64,000 nt of DNA from Paeniglutamicibacter cryotolerans (GTDB lineage: Bacteria; Actinomycetota; Actinomycetes; Actinomycetales; Micrococcaceae): contig NZ_JACHVS010000001.1 of NCBI RefSeq assembly GCF_014190875.1, positions 1,860,001-1,924,000 on the forward strand, read 5' to 3'. Positions 52,497 through 62,960 of this stretch are shown piece after piece. Below the pieces are notes generated by a model. That model had not been told where the DNA came from and ran no database searches. It saw nothing but the letters and a program-made list of their open reading frames with translations. Positions within the stretch are counted from its first letter, which is position 1. Every line of letters begins with the position of its first letter. Position numbers and translations under genes: made by a program.

Positions 52497-52617
52497 TGCT
52501 TGCACCAATTTTCAACCAGGTCAACCAAAGTGCTTGTACCAGTAGACCACTTAGGCTATGTTTTCGTTATCTGCTGCAACTTTGGTCGTAACGGGACAAC
52601 GATGTCCCCGTTAATAC
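52497..52617. promoter_or_regulatory. Divergent control region of the fusion regulator and aldolase operon
   Basis: Leftward, TTGACC (52524-52519) with 17-bp spacing leads to AAGCAT, 7 nt before the ATG at 52488. TGCTTGCACCA (52497-52507) and TGCTTGTACCA (52531-52541) are direct repeats flanking that -35, and TCAACCA occurs twice between them. Rightward, TAATAC (52612-52617) is a -10 for the aldolase gene, preceded by the perfect repeat GGGACA-ACGA-TGTCCC (52593-52608). Confidence 0.6.
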
Positions 52618-52648
52618 AGGCCATAGTCGACCTACAGGGAGAACGTCA

Positions 52649-53428
52649 ATGCCTCGAACACCCGTCCCGAATCTCGGACCAGACCAGTTGCGTGCGCTGT
52701 GGGCAACACCCGCTCCCGCCTACGGCCTGTGGTCCACGATGGGAGACTCGCGATCCCCTGAACTGGCGGCGCGGACAGGTTATGACTGGGTGGGCCTGGA
52801 TGCCCAGCACGGTGCCTTGACCGAAGGGCAGGTCTTGGACTTCCTCCGTGGCGCAGAAGGATCCGGCATTCCCACGCTGGTCCGTACCCGCGGCGGCGAC
52901 CCGGACATGCTCGGCTGGCTGCTCGACGTCGGTGCAGACGGCGTGATCGTGCCGATGGTCGAATCGAGGTCCCAGGCCCAGGCCCTGGTCCGGGCAACCC
53001 GGTACCCGCCACTTGGTGCACGCAGTTTCGGCCCGGTGCGTGCCTTTGAACGTGGAGTGCCCGCACCTGCCGCATATGCGCACCGGCCTTTGGTTTTTGC
53101 CATGATAGAGACCGCCGCAGCCGTCGAGAACGTCCAGGACATCGCCAGCGTCGAAGGCCTGGACGGACTGTTCGTCGGTCCGGGCGACCTTGCGGTGTCC
53201 CTGGGCCGCGCACCCTCGCTGGACTTGCCGGATGCGGAACTCGACGGGCTCATCCGCCGCGTCGGACAAGCCGCTCAGGACAACGGACTCGTCAGCGGTA
53301 TTTACAGCGGAAGCGTAGAGGTGTTGCATCGCTACCGGCAGGCAGGTTTCCAACTCATGGTGGTGACCTCGGACATGGCCGCCTACGCAGCGGGCATCGA
53401 CGCTGCCCTCGGCAAGGCCCGGACGTGA
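52649..53428 (+). CDS. HpcH/HpaI-family aldolase
   Basis: This 259-residue class II aldolase cleaves 2-keto-4-hydroxy acids to pyruvate and an aldehyde using a divalent metal. Motifs include GYDWVGLDAQHGAL with catalytic His, the metal Glu in PMVESRSQA and in MIETAAAVENV, and FVGPGDLAVSLG. Length matches HpaI. It starts the rightward operon opposite the fused regulator, with a GGGAGA ribosome site. The acid it cleaves is unknown. Confidence 0.9.
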   Translation: MPRTPVPNLGPDQLRALWATPAPAYGLWSTMGDSRSPELAARTGYDWVGLDAQHGALTEGQVLDFLRGAEGSGIPTLVRTRGGDPDMLGWLLDVGADGVIVPMVESRSQAQALVRATRYPPLGARSFGPVRAFERGVPAPAAYAHRPLVFAMIETAAAVENVQDIASVEGLDGLFVGPGDLAVSLGRAPSLDLPDAELDGLIRRVGQAAQDNGLVSGIYSGSVEVLHRYRQAGFQLMVVTSDMAAYAAGIDAALGKART

Positions 53429-53521
53429 GACGAGCCCGGCCATGATCCGGGCGGCCGGCCAAGCCCCATATCCTCATCTCCGCTCCACGAGTGGTTTCTC
53501 AGCTTGCATCGCTCCAAGACT

Positions 53522-53527
53522 TAGAAT
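53522..53527 (+). promoter_or_regulatory. -10 box of the TrpXYZ-like ABC operon
   Basis: TAGAAT lies 14 nt before the GTG start at 53542. TTGCAT (53504-53509) upstream is too close (12 bp) to be a normal -35. Confidence 0.4.
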
Positions 53528-53541
53528 GGTGGTCAGTTCAC

Positions 53542-54480
53542 GTGGATAGCTCCATACTCAACACCTTGGATCAAGGCCTGATCCTCGCATTTGCCGTCAT
53601 CGGCGTGCTCCTCACCTTCAGGATCCTCGACTTTCCCGACCTGACGGTCGAAGGCTCCTTCCCCCTGGGTGGAGCGGTCATCGCCACGCTGCTCGTGTCC
53701 GGCATGAATCCGTGGCTGGGCATCATCGCCGCGGTGATCTGCGGTGCCCTCGCCGGGGCGCTGACCGGGTTGCTGATCACCGCCCTGCGGATCAATGAGA
53801 TCATCGCCGGCATCGTGGTCGCGGCGGGAATGTACTCGGTCAACCTGCTGGTGATGCGGGCACCGAACGTCAACCTCATGGGGCATGACACCATTTACAG
53901 CCTGGTGCTCGGCGGCCTCGGCGTCCCCGAAAACAGCCTGAACCGGGCGGGCGTCACGTTCGTGCTGCTGTCGGTTTCGGTGGCGGCGCTGATCTGGTTC
54001 CTGAACACCGACCTGGGCCTGACGATCCGTGCGGCCGGCGCGAACAAGCGCATGGTTCGGGCCCTGGGCATGAACACCAGCGTCAGCCTGATCCTCGCGA
54101 TGATGATCGGCAACGGCTTCGTTGCGGCCTCCGGTGCGCTGCTGACCCAGGCCCAAGGGTTCGCGGATGTGAACATGGGCATCGGCACCCTCGTCGCGGC
54201 TGCCGCCTCGGTGGTCATCGGCGAAACGATCTTCGGCAGGCGCAACCTGCTGGTCTGGTGCATGGGCGCCGTCGCCGGGGCACTGATCTACCAGGGGCTG
54301 CTGAACATCGGCCTGCGCCTGGGCATGCCGGCCTTCTACTTCAAGGGCGTCACGGCGATTCTCATGGTCCTGGCCCTGTACGTGCCGACCGCCATCTCGC
54401 AGTACCGGCAGCGGCACCGTCCCTTCGTGGATGAAGAGCCCGAACCCGTCGTCACCACCACTGTAGGGAGCTCACTGTGA
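53542..54480 (+). CDS. TrpY-like ABC transporter permease
   Basis: This permease of about 312 residues resembles both the LivH class and the TrpY permease of TrpXYZ systems. The start NTLDQGLILAFAVIGVLLTFRILDFPDLTVEGSFPLGGAVIA is characteristic of the second type, and AAGANKRMVRALGMNT is the ATPase-coupling loop. About eight helices are present. GTG at 53542 fits the family N-terminus and the TAGAAT box better than the GTG at 53491. The ATPase gene overlaps its end. Confidence 0.9.
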   Translation: MDSSILNTLDQGLILAFAVIGVLLTFRILDFPDLTVEGSFPLGGAVIATLLVSGMNPWLGIIAAVICGALAGALTGLLITALRINEIIAGIVVAAGMYSVNLLVMRAPNVNLMGHDTIYSLVLGGLGVPENSLNRAGVTFVLLSVSVAALIWFLNTDLGLTIRAAGANKRMVRALGMNTSVSLILAMMIGNGFVAASGALLTQAQGFADVNMGIGTLVAAAASVVIGETIFGRRNLLVWCMGAVAGALIYQGLLNIGLRLGMPAFYFKGVTAILMVLALYVPTAISQYRQRHRPFVDEEPEPVVTTTVGSSL

Positions 54481-55289
54481 ACGAGGTAGCGGCAGTCACG
54501 GTGGACGCCGTCTCCCAGGTGTACTTCCCGGGGACGGCCAACGAGGTCAGGGCCCTGCGGCGGTTGAGCCTGAGCATCGCCCCGAACGAATGGGTAGCGG
54601 TCATCGGCAGCAACGGAGCGGGCAAGTCGACGCTGCTGCGCACGGTCGCCGGGCTGGAACGGCCCCTGCGCGGCCGGGTGGAACTCAATGGACGCGACGT
54701 GACGTCGTGGCCGGAATACCGCCGGGCCTCGATCATTGCGCGCATCGACCAGGACCCCGGAGCCAGTACCGCCCCGACGCTCTCGATCGAGGAGAACCTG
54801 GCGATCGCCGCGATGCGCGGGGAACGCCGCCTCTTCCGCCGCGGCGTCACGGCAGCCAGGCGCAAGGCCTTCCGCGAGGCACTGGCCGTCTGCAACCTGG
54901 GGCTGGAGGACCGGCTGCAGGCGCCCGTGGGCAACCTGTCCGGCGGCCAGCGCCAGGCCCTGGGCCTGGTCATGGCCACGCTGACCGGACCCGACGTCCT
55001 GCTCCTGGACGAGCACACCTCGGCCCTGGATCCGAAGGCCGCCGCCCAGGTGATGGAGCTGACCAACCGGCAGGTCCGCGAGCACCGCCTGGCCACCTTG
55101 ATGGTCACGCACAACATGCAACACGCCATCGACTACGGCGACCGGCTGGTAATGATGCACCGTGGACAAATCGTGCTCGACGTGACGAACCCCGCGAAGG
55201 CACAGCTCACCGTGTCCCGGCTCATCGACCGCTTCCACGAAGTCTCGGGGGAGTCCTTCTCCAATGACCGAAGCCTGCTGGCCCCGTAA
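54477..55289 (+). CDS. TrpZ-like ABC transporter ATPase
   Basis: This 270-residue ATPase has Walker A GSNGAGKST, signature LSGGQRQALGLVMAT, Walker B VLLLDEHTSALDPK (His in place of the usual Pro after the Glu) and switch His in VTHNM. DEHT instead of DEPT is characteristic of the TrpXYZ/YtrB-like importer group. It starts with GTG inside the permease stop and precedes the binding-protein gene by 57 nt. Confidence 0.92.
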   Translation: MNEVAAVTVDAVSQVYFPGTANEVRALRRLSLSIAPNEWVAVIGSNGAGKSTLLRTVAGLERPLRGRVELNGRDVTSWPEYRRASIIARIDQDPGASTAPTLSIEENLAIAAMRGERRLFRRGVTAARRKAFREALAVCNLGLEDRLQAPVGNLSGGQRQALGLVMATLTGPDVLLLDEHTSALDPKAAAQVMELTNRQVREHRLATLMVTHNMQHAIDYGDRLVMMHRGQIVLDVTNPAKAQLTVSRLIDRFHEVSGESFSNDRSLLAP

Positions 55290-55346
55290 GTCCCGATCGT
55301 TCCATCCTTCCCGATATTCACTGCTGTACTACCCCGTTAGGACATC

Positions 55347-56360
55347 ATGAACAAGCTCACCCCCCGCAAGGCAACCCTCCTTTCCCTCGCCCTGGTCGTC
55401 GCAGCCTCGCTGACCGCCTGCGGGCAGGGAGGATCCGGCGAAGCCGATGCGAAACCGGAGATGAAGACGATCGGCATCAGCACCATCGTGTCCCACCCCG
55501 ATCTGGACACCCTGATCCAGGGCATCCAGGACGGACTCAAGCAGGAAGGCCTCACCGAAGGCAAGGACATCAAGGTCGAGGTGCAAAACGCCCAGGGCAA
55601 TATTGCCCTGGCCACCACCATCGCGCAGAAGTTCGCCGCCGATAAGGTCGATGTCATCGTCGGGGTGAGCACCCCCAGCTCGCTGGCCGCGGTGAAGGCC
55701 ACGGAAAACAGCTCCATTCCGGTGATCTTCACTGGAGTCTCGGCCGATCCCGCCGCTGCCGGTCTGGCCAAGCCGGGCAACGAGCCGCTGGGCAGGCTGG
55801 TCACCGGGGTGTACACCCCGGACACCACCGTCGACCAGCTCGAACTCTTCGGGCAGCTGAGCCCGGACGTCAAGAAGCTCGGGTTCCTGTTCAACCCCGG
55901 TGAAGCGAACTCCGTCCAGGCCCGCACCCTGGTCGACGCGGCCGCCCAAACCCACGGTTGGAGCCTGGTCGACGCCACCGTCACCTCCAGCAACGACATT
56001 TCGGCTGCCATGAACTCCCTGGTCGGCCGCGTCGACGCGGTGATCCTGCCGCAGGACAACACGGTGCTCACCGGGCTTCCCGCCATCCTGAAGATCGCCA
56101 CGGAGAACAAGCTGCCGGTCTACTCCTCGGATACCAGCTCGGTCAAGGAAGGCACCGTCGCCACGGTGGCCACCAACACCTACGAGCAGGGCGTGCAGAC
56201 AGCGGCCATGCTGGCCAAGATCCTGAAGGGCACCTCGGCCAACGACATTGCACCCGAGCCGGCCGGCAAGGTCGCCACCTGGGTGAACACCACTGCCGCC
56301 GAGAACATGGGCGTCACCGTCCCCGCAAACATCCTCGAGACAGCGGAAATCGCCAAGTGA
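55347..56360 (+). CDS. TrpX-like ABC substrate-binding lipoprotein
   Basis: This 337-residue lipoprotein (lipobox SLTAC) has the ABC_sub_bind type-1 fold: IGISTIVSHPDLDTLIQGI, then NAQGNIALATTIAQKFAADKVDVIVGVSTPS, and FTGVSADPAAAGL. Relatives bind aromatic amino acids in streptococci, though members with other ligands exist. Together with the two preceding genes it forms a complete importer, probably for the compound degraded by the flanking enzymes. Confidence 0.9.
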   Translation: MNKLTPRKATLLSLALVVAASLTACGQGGSGEADAKPEMKTIGISTIVSHPDLDTLIQGIQDGLKQEGLTEGKDIKVEVQNAQGNIALATTIAQKFAADKVDVIVGVSTPSSLAAVKATENSSIPVIFTGVSADPAAAGLAKPGNEPLGRLVTGVYTPDTTVDQLELFGQLSPDVKKLGFLFNPGEANSVQARTLVDAAAQTHGWSLVDATVTSSNDISAAMNSLVGRVDAVILPQDNTVLTGLPAILKIATENKLPVYSSDTSSVKEGTVATVATNTYEQGVQTAAMLAKILKGTSANDIAPEPAGKVATWVNTTAAENMGVTVPANILETAEIAK

Positions 56361-56415
56361 CAACCCTCCGACGTTTGACCACCCTGCCCGGTGACACCGG
56401 GGAAAGGAGCCAACC

Positions 56416-57528
56416 ATGACCGAAACCATGATGGCGGCAGTACTGGAACGCCCCGGGGCCCCGCTCCGGCTTGAAGAAGTCCGCATGCCCGAGCCGAAGC
56501 ATGGCGAGGTGCTGGTGCGCGTTGCCGGCTGCGGCGTCTGCCATACCGACCTGCACGTCATCAAGGGCGAAGTGGCCTTTCCGACGCCGGGAGTCCTCGG
56601 ACACGAGGTGTCAGGGACGGTAGCGGCGTGGGGCCCCGGCGTCACCGGACTGACCGAAGGCATGAACGTCGTCTGCTCGTTCATCATCCCCTGCGGCACG
56701 TGCACCCATTGCGTGCGTGGACGAGATGACCTGTGCCTGAACTTCTTCTCCCAAAACCGGCTCAAGGGGACCCTGTACGACGGCACCTCGCGGATCTTCC
56801 GCCCCAATGGCCAGCCGCTGGCCATGTACTCGATGGGAGGGCTCGCACAGTACGCGGTTGTCCCGGCGAACAACGTGTTTGCGTTGCCCGCCGGCCTTCC
56901 GCTGGTGAATTCATCGATCCTGGGCTGCGCGGTCTTCACCGCCTACGGTGCGGTGCGCCACGCGGCGGACCTCCGGCACGGGGATACGGTAGCGGTGTAT
57001 GGCAGCGGCGGGATCGGATCCAACCTCATACAGGTCGCCCGTGCCTTGGGCGCATCCCAGATCATTGCCGTCGATATCCGTGATGACCAGTTGGCGGCGG
57101 CCCGTGCCCTGGGCGCCACCGACACCATCAATTCCCGGACCGAGGACGTGACGGCACGCTTGCTTGAGCTGACTTCCGGCCGGGGCGTGGATGTCGCCTT
57201 CGAAGCACGCGGGCTCCCCGAGACCATGGTGCGGGCCAGTGAGGCGGTGACCGACGGAGGCAAGCTCGTCGCGGTCGGGATCGCCGATGGACGGGCCACC
57301 GCACCGATCGAGATCACCCGCCTGGTGCGCCGGTCGATCCAAATCATTGGTTCCTACGGCGCGCGGACGCGAACCGACATGCCTGCCGTCCTCCAACTGG
57401 CCCAGTCCGGGGCGATCACCACCTCCCGGGTGATTACCCGGCGCGGCCCGTTGGAGGAAGCCGCGCAGATGTACGACGACCTCGATGCGGGACGGATCGT
57501 CGGACGAGCCGTCATCGATCAGACATGA
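56416..57528 (+). CDS. Zinc-dependent alcohol dehydrogenase
   Basis: This 370-residue medium-chain dehydrogenase oxidises an alcohol or reduces an aldehyde with NAD(P). The catalytic zinc site is CGVCHTDLHV with GHEVSG; the structural zinc cysteines are in CGTCTHCVRGRDDLC. The cofactor loop is YGSGGIGSNLIQVARALG and the following VDIRDDQL acid suggests NAD. It starts 55 nt after the binding-protein gene and its stop lies beside the start of the StyA2B gene. Confidence 0.92.
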   Translation: MTETMMAAVLERPGAPLRLEEVRMPEPKHGEVLVRVAGCGVCHTDLHVIKGEVAFPTPGVLGHEVSGTVAAWGPGVTGLTEGMNVVCSFIIPCGTCTHCVRGRDDLCLNFFSQNRLKGTLYDGTSRIFRPNGQPLAMYSMGGLAQYAVVPANNVFALPAGLPLVNSSILGCAVFTAYGAVRHAADLRHGDTVAVYGSGGIGSNLIQVARALGASQIIAVDIRDDQLAAARALGATDTINSRTEDVTARLLELTSGRGVDVAFEARGLPETMVRASEAVTDGGKLVAVGIADGRATAPIEITRLVRRSIQIIGSYGARTRTDMPAVLQLAQSGAITTSRVITRRGPLEEAAQMYDDLDAGRIVGRAVIDQT

Positions 57529-57548
57529 AAAGCCAAGGAGTCGACGAA

Positions 57549-59273
57549 ATGAAACGAATTGCCATCGTCGGAGGCGGACAGTCGGGCCTGCAGTTGGCCT
57601 TCGGACTGCTGGGAAACGGATATGACGTCACCGTGTATACGGATCGCGACGCCGATGAGGTGGGCTCCGGACCCGTGATGTCGGCCCAATGCATGTTCGA
57701 GAGCTCGCTGCAGCTCGAGCGGGACCTGTCCCTTGACCTCTGGCATGAGGAGGCCCCGGAAATCGCGTCCATCTCGATGACCCGGACCGATGCGACCGGT
57801 GCGCTGCTGACCTCCTGGACGGCGCGGTTGGACAACCCCGCGAGGTCCGTCGACCAGCGGCTGAAGATCTCGACCTGGATGAGGCACTTCGTCGCTGCGG
57901 GCGGTTCGCTGGTGGTCGGGCGGGTGGACCTGGAGGAACTCGACCGTATTGCCGTGGACGTGGATTTGGTCGTCGTCGCCACCGGGCTCAGCGAGCTCGG
58001 CTCGCTGTTCCCCATCGACGAGGAACGAACCCGTTTCGACCGGCCGCAAAGGGCGTTGGCGCTGACCTACTACGAGGGCGCCCAGGAGGCGGACCAAGCC
58101 GGGAAGCGCTACTTCCATATCCGCGGCGTGGGGGAGTACTACTCGCTGCCTGCGCTCACCGCGAAGGGCAGCTGCGAGATCATGATGATCGAGGCCGTCC
58201 CCGGCGGACCATTGGACCGCTGGGGCGAGGTGGCTTCCGGTGCGGAACACCTGGCCCGGTGCAAGGAATTCCTCGAGGAGTACCTGCCGGAGGAAGCAGC
58301 CCGGTGCCGGGACATCCGCCTGACCGACGACGGCGGCTACCTCACCGGACGCTTCACTCCGGTGGTCCGCCATCCCATCGGGACCCTTCCCTCGGGCCGG
58401 CTCGTCCTGGGCATGGCCGACGCGGTCGTGCTCAACGACCCCGTGACCGCCCAGGGTGCCAACAACGCCGCCAAGAGTGCCGACATATATCTCCAATCCA
58501 TCATGGCCCGAGGCGATGACCCCTTCGACGAGGACTGGATGCAGGAGACCTTTGAACGCTATTGGCAAGGGTACGGGGAATGGGCGGTCGCCTGGACCAA
58601 CTCGATGCTGGAGTTCGAGGGTTCCCCGGGCGAGCAACTGGTCGAAGCGGCCGCGACCTCGCCGGCGCTCGCCAAGTTCATCGTCAACGGATACAACGAT
58701 CCACGTAACCTCTACCCGGCCTGGTTCGATGCCGCCGAGTCCCGGCTGCTCATCGAGCGTAGTATCCGTGAAGACAACGCGTCGCAGTTCGACACGCGCG
58801 CCTTGCGGCGCGCACTGGGACAGTTCGCAACAGGCGTGGTTGTCGTCACCACACGAGGCGAAGACGGCGAACGCATAGGCCTCACGGTCAATTCGTTTAC
58901 CTCGGTTTCCATGGATCCCCCGCTGGTGCTGTGGTGCCTGAGCAGCGAGTCACGCAATCTCGAAGCGTTCCGCCGGGCTGAACAGTTCAACATCCATGTG
59001 CTGGCCTCCGACCAGCACCACCTCTCACGTCGGTTCTCCAGCCCGCATGCGGAGAAGTTCGAGGGGATGACGGATCCCGATTCGACGATCACTCCGGTGC
59101 TGGAGGGGGCCGCGGCGCAGTTCCTCTGCAACAACGTGCGGCAGTACACCGAAGGGGACCACGAGATCTTCATCGGCGAGGTCCGGGAATTCACGCAGTT
59201 CGAACAAGAGCCGCTGGTGTTCCACTCCGGTACGTACCGGGTGGCCACACGGCACCCCGACTTCGCCATCTAG
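57549..59273 (+). CDS. styA2B: StyA2B-type monooxygenase fused to flavin reductase
   Basis: This 574-residue self-sufficient group-E flavoprotein monooxygenase has two parts. Residues 1-405 are StyA-like with FAD motif IAIVGGGQSGLQLAFGLL and the GSGPVMSAQCMFESSLQLER and DAVVLNDPVTAQGANNAAKSA segments. Residues about 415-574 are StyB-like flavin reductase: LRRALGQFATGVVVVTT, GLTVNSFTSVSMDPP and GDHEIFIGEV. Known StyA2B (Rhodococcus opacus 1CP) oxidises styrene and indole. The ATG at 57549 follows AAGGAG; it is 20 nt from the dehydrogenase stop. It could also hand reduced flavin to the monooxygenase at 49350. Confidence 0.93.
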   Translation: MKRIAIVGGGQSGLQLAFGLLGNGYDVTVYTDRDADEVGSGPVMSAQCMFESSLQLERDLSLDLWHEEAPEIASISMTRTDATGALLTSWTARLDNPARSVDQRLKISTWMRHFVAAGGSLVVGRVDLEELDRIAVDVDLVVVATGLSELGSLFPIDEERTRFDRPQRALALTYYEGAQEADQAGKRYFHIRGVGEYYSLPALTAKGSCEIMMIEAVPGGPLDRWGEVASGAEHLARCKEFLEEYLPEEAARCRDIRLTDDGGYLTGRFTPVVRHPIGTLPSGRLVLGMADAVVLNDPVTAQGANNAAKSADIYLQSIMARGDDPFDEDWMQETFERYWQGYGEWAVAWTNSMLEFEGSPGEQLVEAAATSPALAKFIVNGYNDPRNLYPAWFDAAESRLLIERSIREDNASQFDTRALRRALGQFATGVVVVTTRGEDGERIGLTVNSFTSVSMDPPLVLWCLSSESRNLEAFRRAEQFNIHVLASDQHHLSRRFSSPHAEKFEGMTDPDSTITPVLEGAAAQFLCNNVRQYTEGDHEIFIGEVREFTQFEQEPLVFHSGTYRVATRHPDFAI

Positions 59274-59383
59274 ACGCCCGGCGGCCCGGGGCTGAGCCCG
59301 GGCACCGGCCGCAACGAGGAGGTCCCTGCGGGGTGGCGACACTGCGCAGACAGCACACACCACGACGAAAACGAGGAAATGCA

Positions 59384-59911
59384 ATGCCAGCAGAAGCCAC
59401 CGGCACCAAACTCAACCGCATGAAGGTGGTGCGGGAATCCGAGCGTGAATCGCTCTGGTTCCTGGGCGACAACGTGCAGATGCTCATCGACGGGTCCGAT
59501 ACCGAGGGGCGCATGGTCATGGCATACCAGCATGCCCGTGCGAGCTCACAGCCGCCCCTGCACGAACACGACAACGAGGACGAGATCTTCTTCATCCTTC
59601 AGGGCGAGATCAAGTTCTGGACGGCCGACACCGTGGTCACGCTCTCCGCCGGTGATTGCATCCTGCTGCCCAAGGACGAGCCGCACACCTTCCAGGTCTC
59701 GCCGAACAGCGAAGCGAAATGGCTGGTGATCATGACACCGGGTGGTTTCGACACGTTCTACCGAGCCGTCGGCACCCCGGCCCAGTACCCCGGACCGCCG
59801 CGGGACTGGAGCATGGACAGCGAAACCGAAGAGCGCTTGGAAACGGCTGCCTCCGCCTGCGGGATCAAGCTGTTGGGCCCTCCGGGCACGCTTCCCGAAC
59901 CCCGCGGCTGA
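59384..59911 (+). CDS. Cupin-domain protein
   Basis: This 175-residue single-cupin metal protein has first motif PPLHEHDNEDEIFFILQGE (His, His, Glu ligands) and second motif LPKDEPHTFQV with the fourth His. It begins with a short N-terminal extension and ends in a helical tail. Quercetin-dioxygenase-like and isomerase roles occur in the family. It lies between StyA2B and an esterase in the same direction, so it probably acts on a pathway intermediate. The ATG at 59384 follows ACGAGGAAA. Confidence 0.85.
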   Translation: MPAEATGTKLNRMKVVRESERESLWFLGDNVQMLIDGSDTEGRMVMAYQHARASSQPPLHEHDNEDEIFFILQGEIKFWTADTVVTLSAGDCILLPKDEPHTFQVSPNSEAKWLVIMTPGGFDTFYRAVGTPAQYPGPPRDWSMDSETEERLETAASACGIKLLGPPGTLPEPRG

Positions 59912-59956
59912 GCCGGGGTGCCGCACAAGACTCAATGGAAGATCAGGAGGAAGAAG

Positions 59957-61342
59957 GTGGCTTCAATGCTCAGACGGGCCGGGTTCAGCGGATATGAGGA
60001 GGGCGGGATCGAGCGGTACCTCGGTATCCAGTATGCCGGCCCCGGAGCCTCGGGCCGCTTCTCGCACGCGGTTGCCCTGGGCGAACGCCGACAGTTGGAT
60101 GTCGCTTCGCTCGGCGAGGTCCCGGTGTTTCCCCAGCTGCCGAGCAGGCTTTTTGCGGCCATGGGCAACGGCATCGAAAGCAACCCGCAAGACGAGTCGG
60201 CGTTCTTCCTGAACGTGTGGACCCCGGCCGGCGGTTCGCGGCTGCCGGTGCTGGTCTTCATCCACGGTGGCGCCTGGATGACCGGCGGGGGATCCGCCTC
60301 CTGGTACGACGGCAGCGCGCTGAGCGGCAGCGGAATGGTCGTGGTCACGTTCAACTACCGGCTCGGTGCCCTGGCGCACCTGGCTGACACCACGGAGGAG
60401 GCTAGGAACCCGCCCTACTCGGACATCGTTGCGGCCTTGCGTTGGGTGCGGGAGCATATCTCGGGATTCGGCGGCGACCCGGAGTCGGTCACCGTCGCCG
60501 GTCAATCCGCCGGCAGCTGGTACGCCCATCTGCTGAGCATCTCGCCCGAGATGCGGGGGCTGTTTTCCAAGGTCGCGCACCTGAGTCCCGCGCGAAACCG
60601 TGCCTGGGACCGCGCCCATGCGGCACGCGTCCGTGACGGCGTCCGGCGGGAACTGGGGGGCCGGAGCCTCGGGCACGTTGGCGCCGGGGAGCTGCTGGAG
60701 GCGGGTCTGCGGGTGCTTGGCCGGCGCACCCTGGATCTGGGTGCCGTTCCGACGCCGTACCTTCCCACGCTGGATGATCCCGTCAACAACGTCTTCTGCA
60801 GCCCGCAGGCAAGTGCGCAGGCGTCGCATGTGAAGGAGGTCTACATCAGGCTGACCGGCACGGAAACCTCCGCCTTCTTCTTCAATTCGGCCCGGGAGCT
60901 CGGCGTGGATGCCGGGGACGTGGAGGCACTGCGCGCAGCGGCCCCGGACGGGGACGCGGCCGCCCCGGCCAGGACCGATGACTCGCCCTATGCGCAACTG
61001 GTGGCCATCACCTCGAAGGAGCACTTCGAGACGCCGGCGCGGCTCCTGGCCGATGCCTTCGCAGCGAGCGGTGTCCCCACCTATCTCCGCACCTTTGGCA
61101 AACGCAGCAAACTCGACGGGTTCATGAGCGGCCACTGCTTTGACCTGCCCTTCCAATTCGGGCTGATGGACCGGTGGGCAAACGCGCCCATGCTCCAGGG
61201 CATCGGGCGGGACGAGTTTGAGGCCGTTTCCCACGCGCTGGTCTCCGAGCTCGCGGATTTCGTCATGTCACCGGCGGGCATGCACGCATCCGAGCGGCAT
61301 GTCCTCGGTGCGCAGGCGCTGCCGGTGGCGACGGCCGGGTAA
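59957..61342 (+). CDS. Type-B carboxylesterase
   Basis: This 461-residue alpha/beta hydrolase of the cholinesterase/PnbA family has oxyanion motif FIHGGAWMTGG, nucleophile VAGQSAGSWYAH, and late MSGHCFDLPFQFG with the catalytic His. Tyr in FNYRLGALAHL is typical. No signal peptide is seen. The GTG at 59957 has AGGAGG 6 nt upstream. It is the last gene before a clear terminator. It hydrolyses an ester, or less likely an aryl formamide (the missing kynurenine step); neither is proven. Confidence 0.88.
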   Translation: MASMLRRAGFSGYEEGGIERYLGIQYAGPGASGRFSHAVALGERRQLDVASLGEVPVFPQLPSRLFAAMGNGIESNPQDESAFFLNVWTPAGGSRLPVLVFIHGGAWMTGGGSASWYDGSALSGSGMVVVTFNYRLGALAHLADTTEEARNPPYSDIVAALRWVREHISGFGGDPESVTVAGQSAGSWYAHLLSISPEMRGLFSKVAHLSPARNRAWDRAHAARVRDGVRRELGGRSLGHVGAGELLEAGLRVLGRRTLDLGAVPTPYLPTLDDPVNNVFCSPQASAQASHVKEVYIRLTGTETSAFFFNSARELGVDAGDVEALRAAAPDGDAAAPARTDDSPYAQLVAITSKEHFETPARLLADAFAASGVPTYLRTFGKRSKLDGFMSGHCFDLPFQFGLMDRWANAPMLQGIGRDEFEAVSHALVSELADFVMSPAGMHASERHVLGAQALPVATAG

Positions 61343-61366
61343 TCGGTACAAACCACGCCGTCATCG

Positions 61367-61385
61367 AAGCCCCCGCCGGGGGCTT
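61367..61385. terminator. Intrinsic terminator between esterase and aspartase
   Basis: AAGCCCCC (61367-61374) and GGGGGCTT (61378-61385) pair perfectly around GCC and are followed by T. The symmetric A- and T-ends allow action on both strands. Confidence 0.75.
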
Positions 61386-61487
61386 TGGTGCCCACCGGGT
61401 CCGTTCAGGCCCGTGGGGGCAACCATGCCCGGCATCCCTGGCCCCGGCCCACGCTGCCGTGGCAGGGGACCGGGACCGGGCAGGCCG

Positions 61488-62956
<1,469 letters not shown>

Positions 62957-62960
<4 letters not shown>

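Noticed and set aside
59963..61234. Long minus-strand open frame opposite the carboxylesterase
   Set aside because: It is antisense to a gene with a clear GQSAG nucleophile motif and shows no family features of its own.
59957..61342. Carboxylesterase as the missing kynurenine formamidase
   Set aside because: It is of the type-B cholinesterase class in a distant operon; nothing links it to kynA-kynU beyond being a hydrolase.
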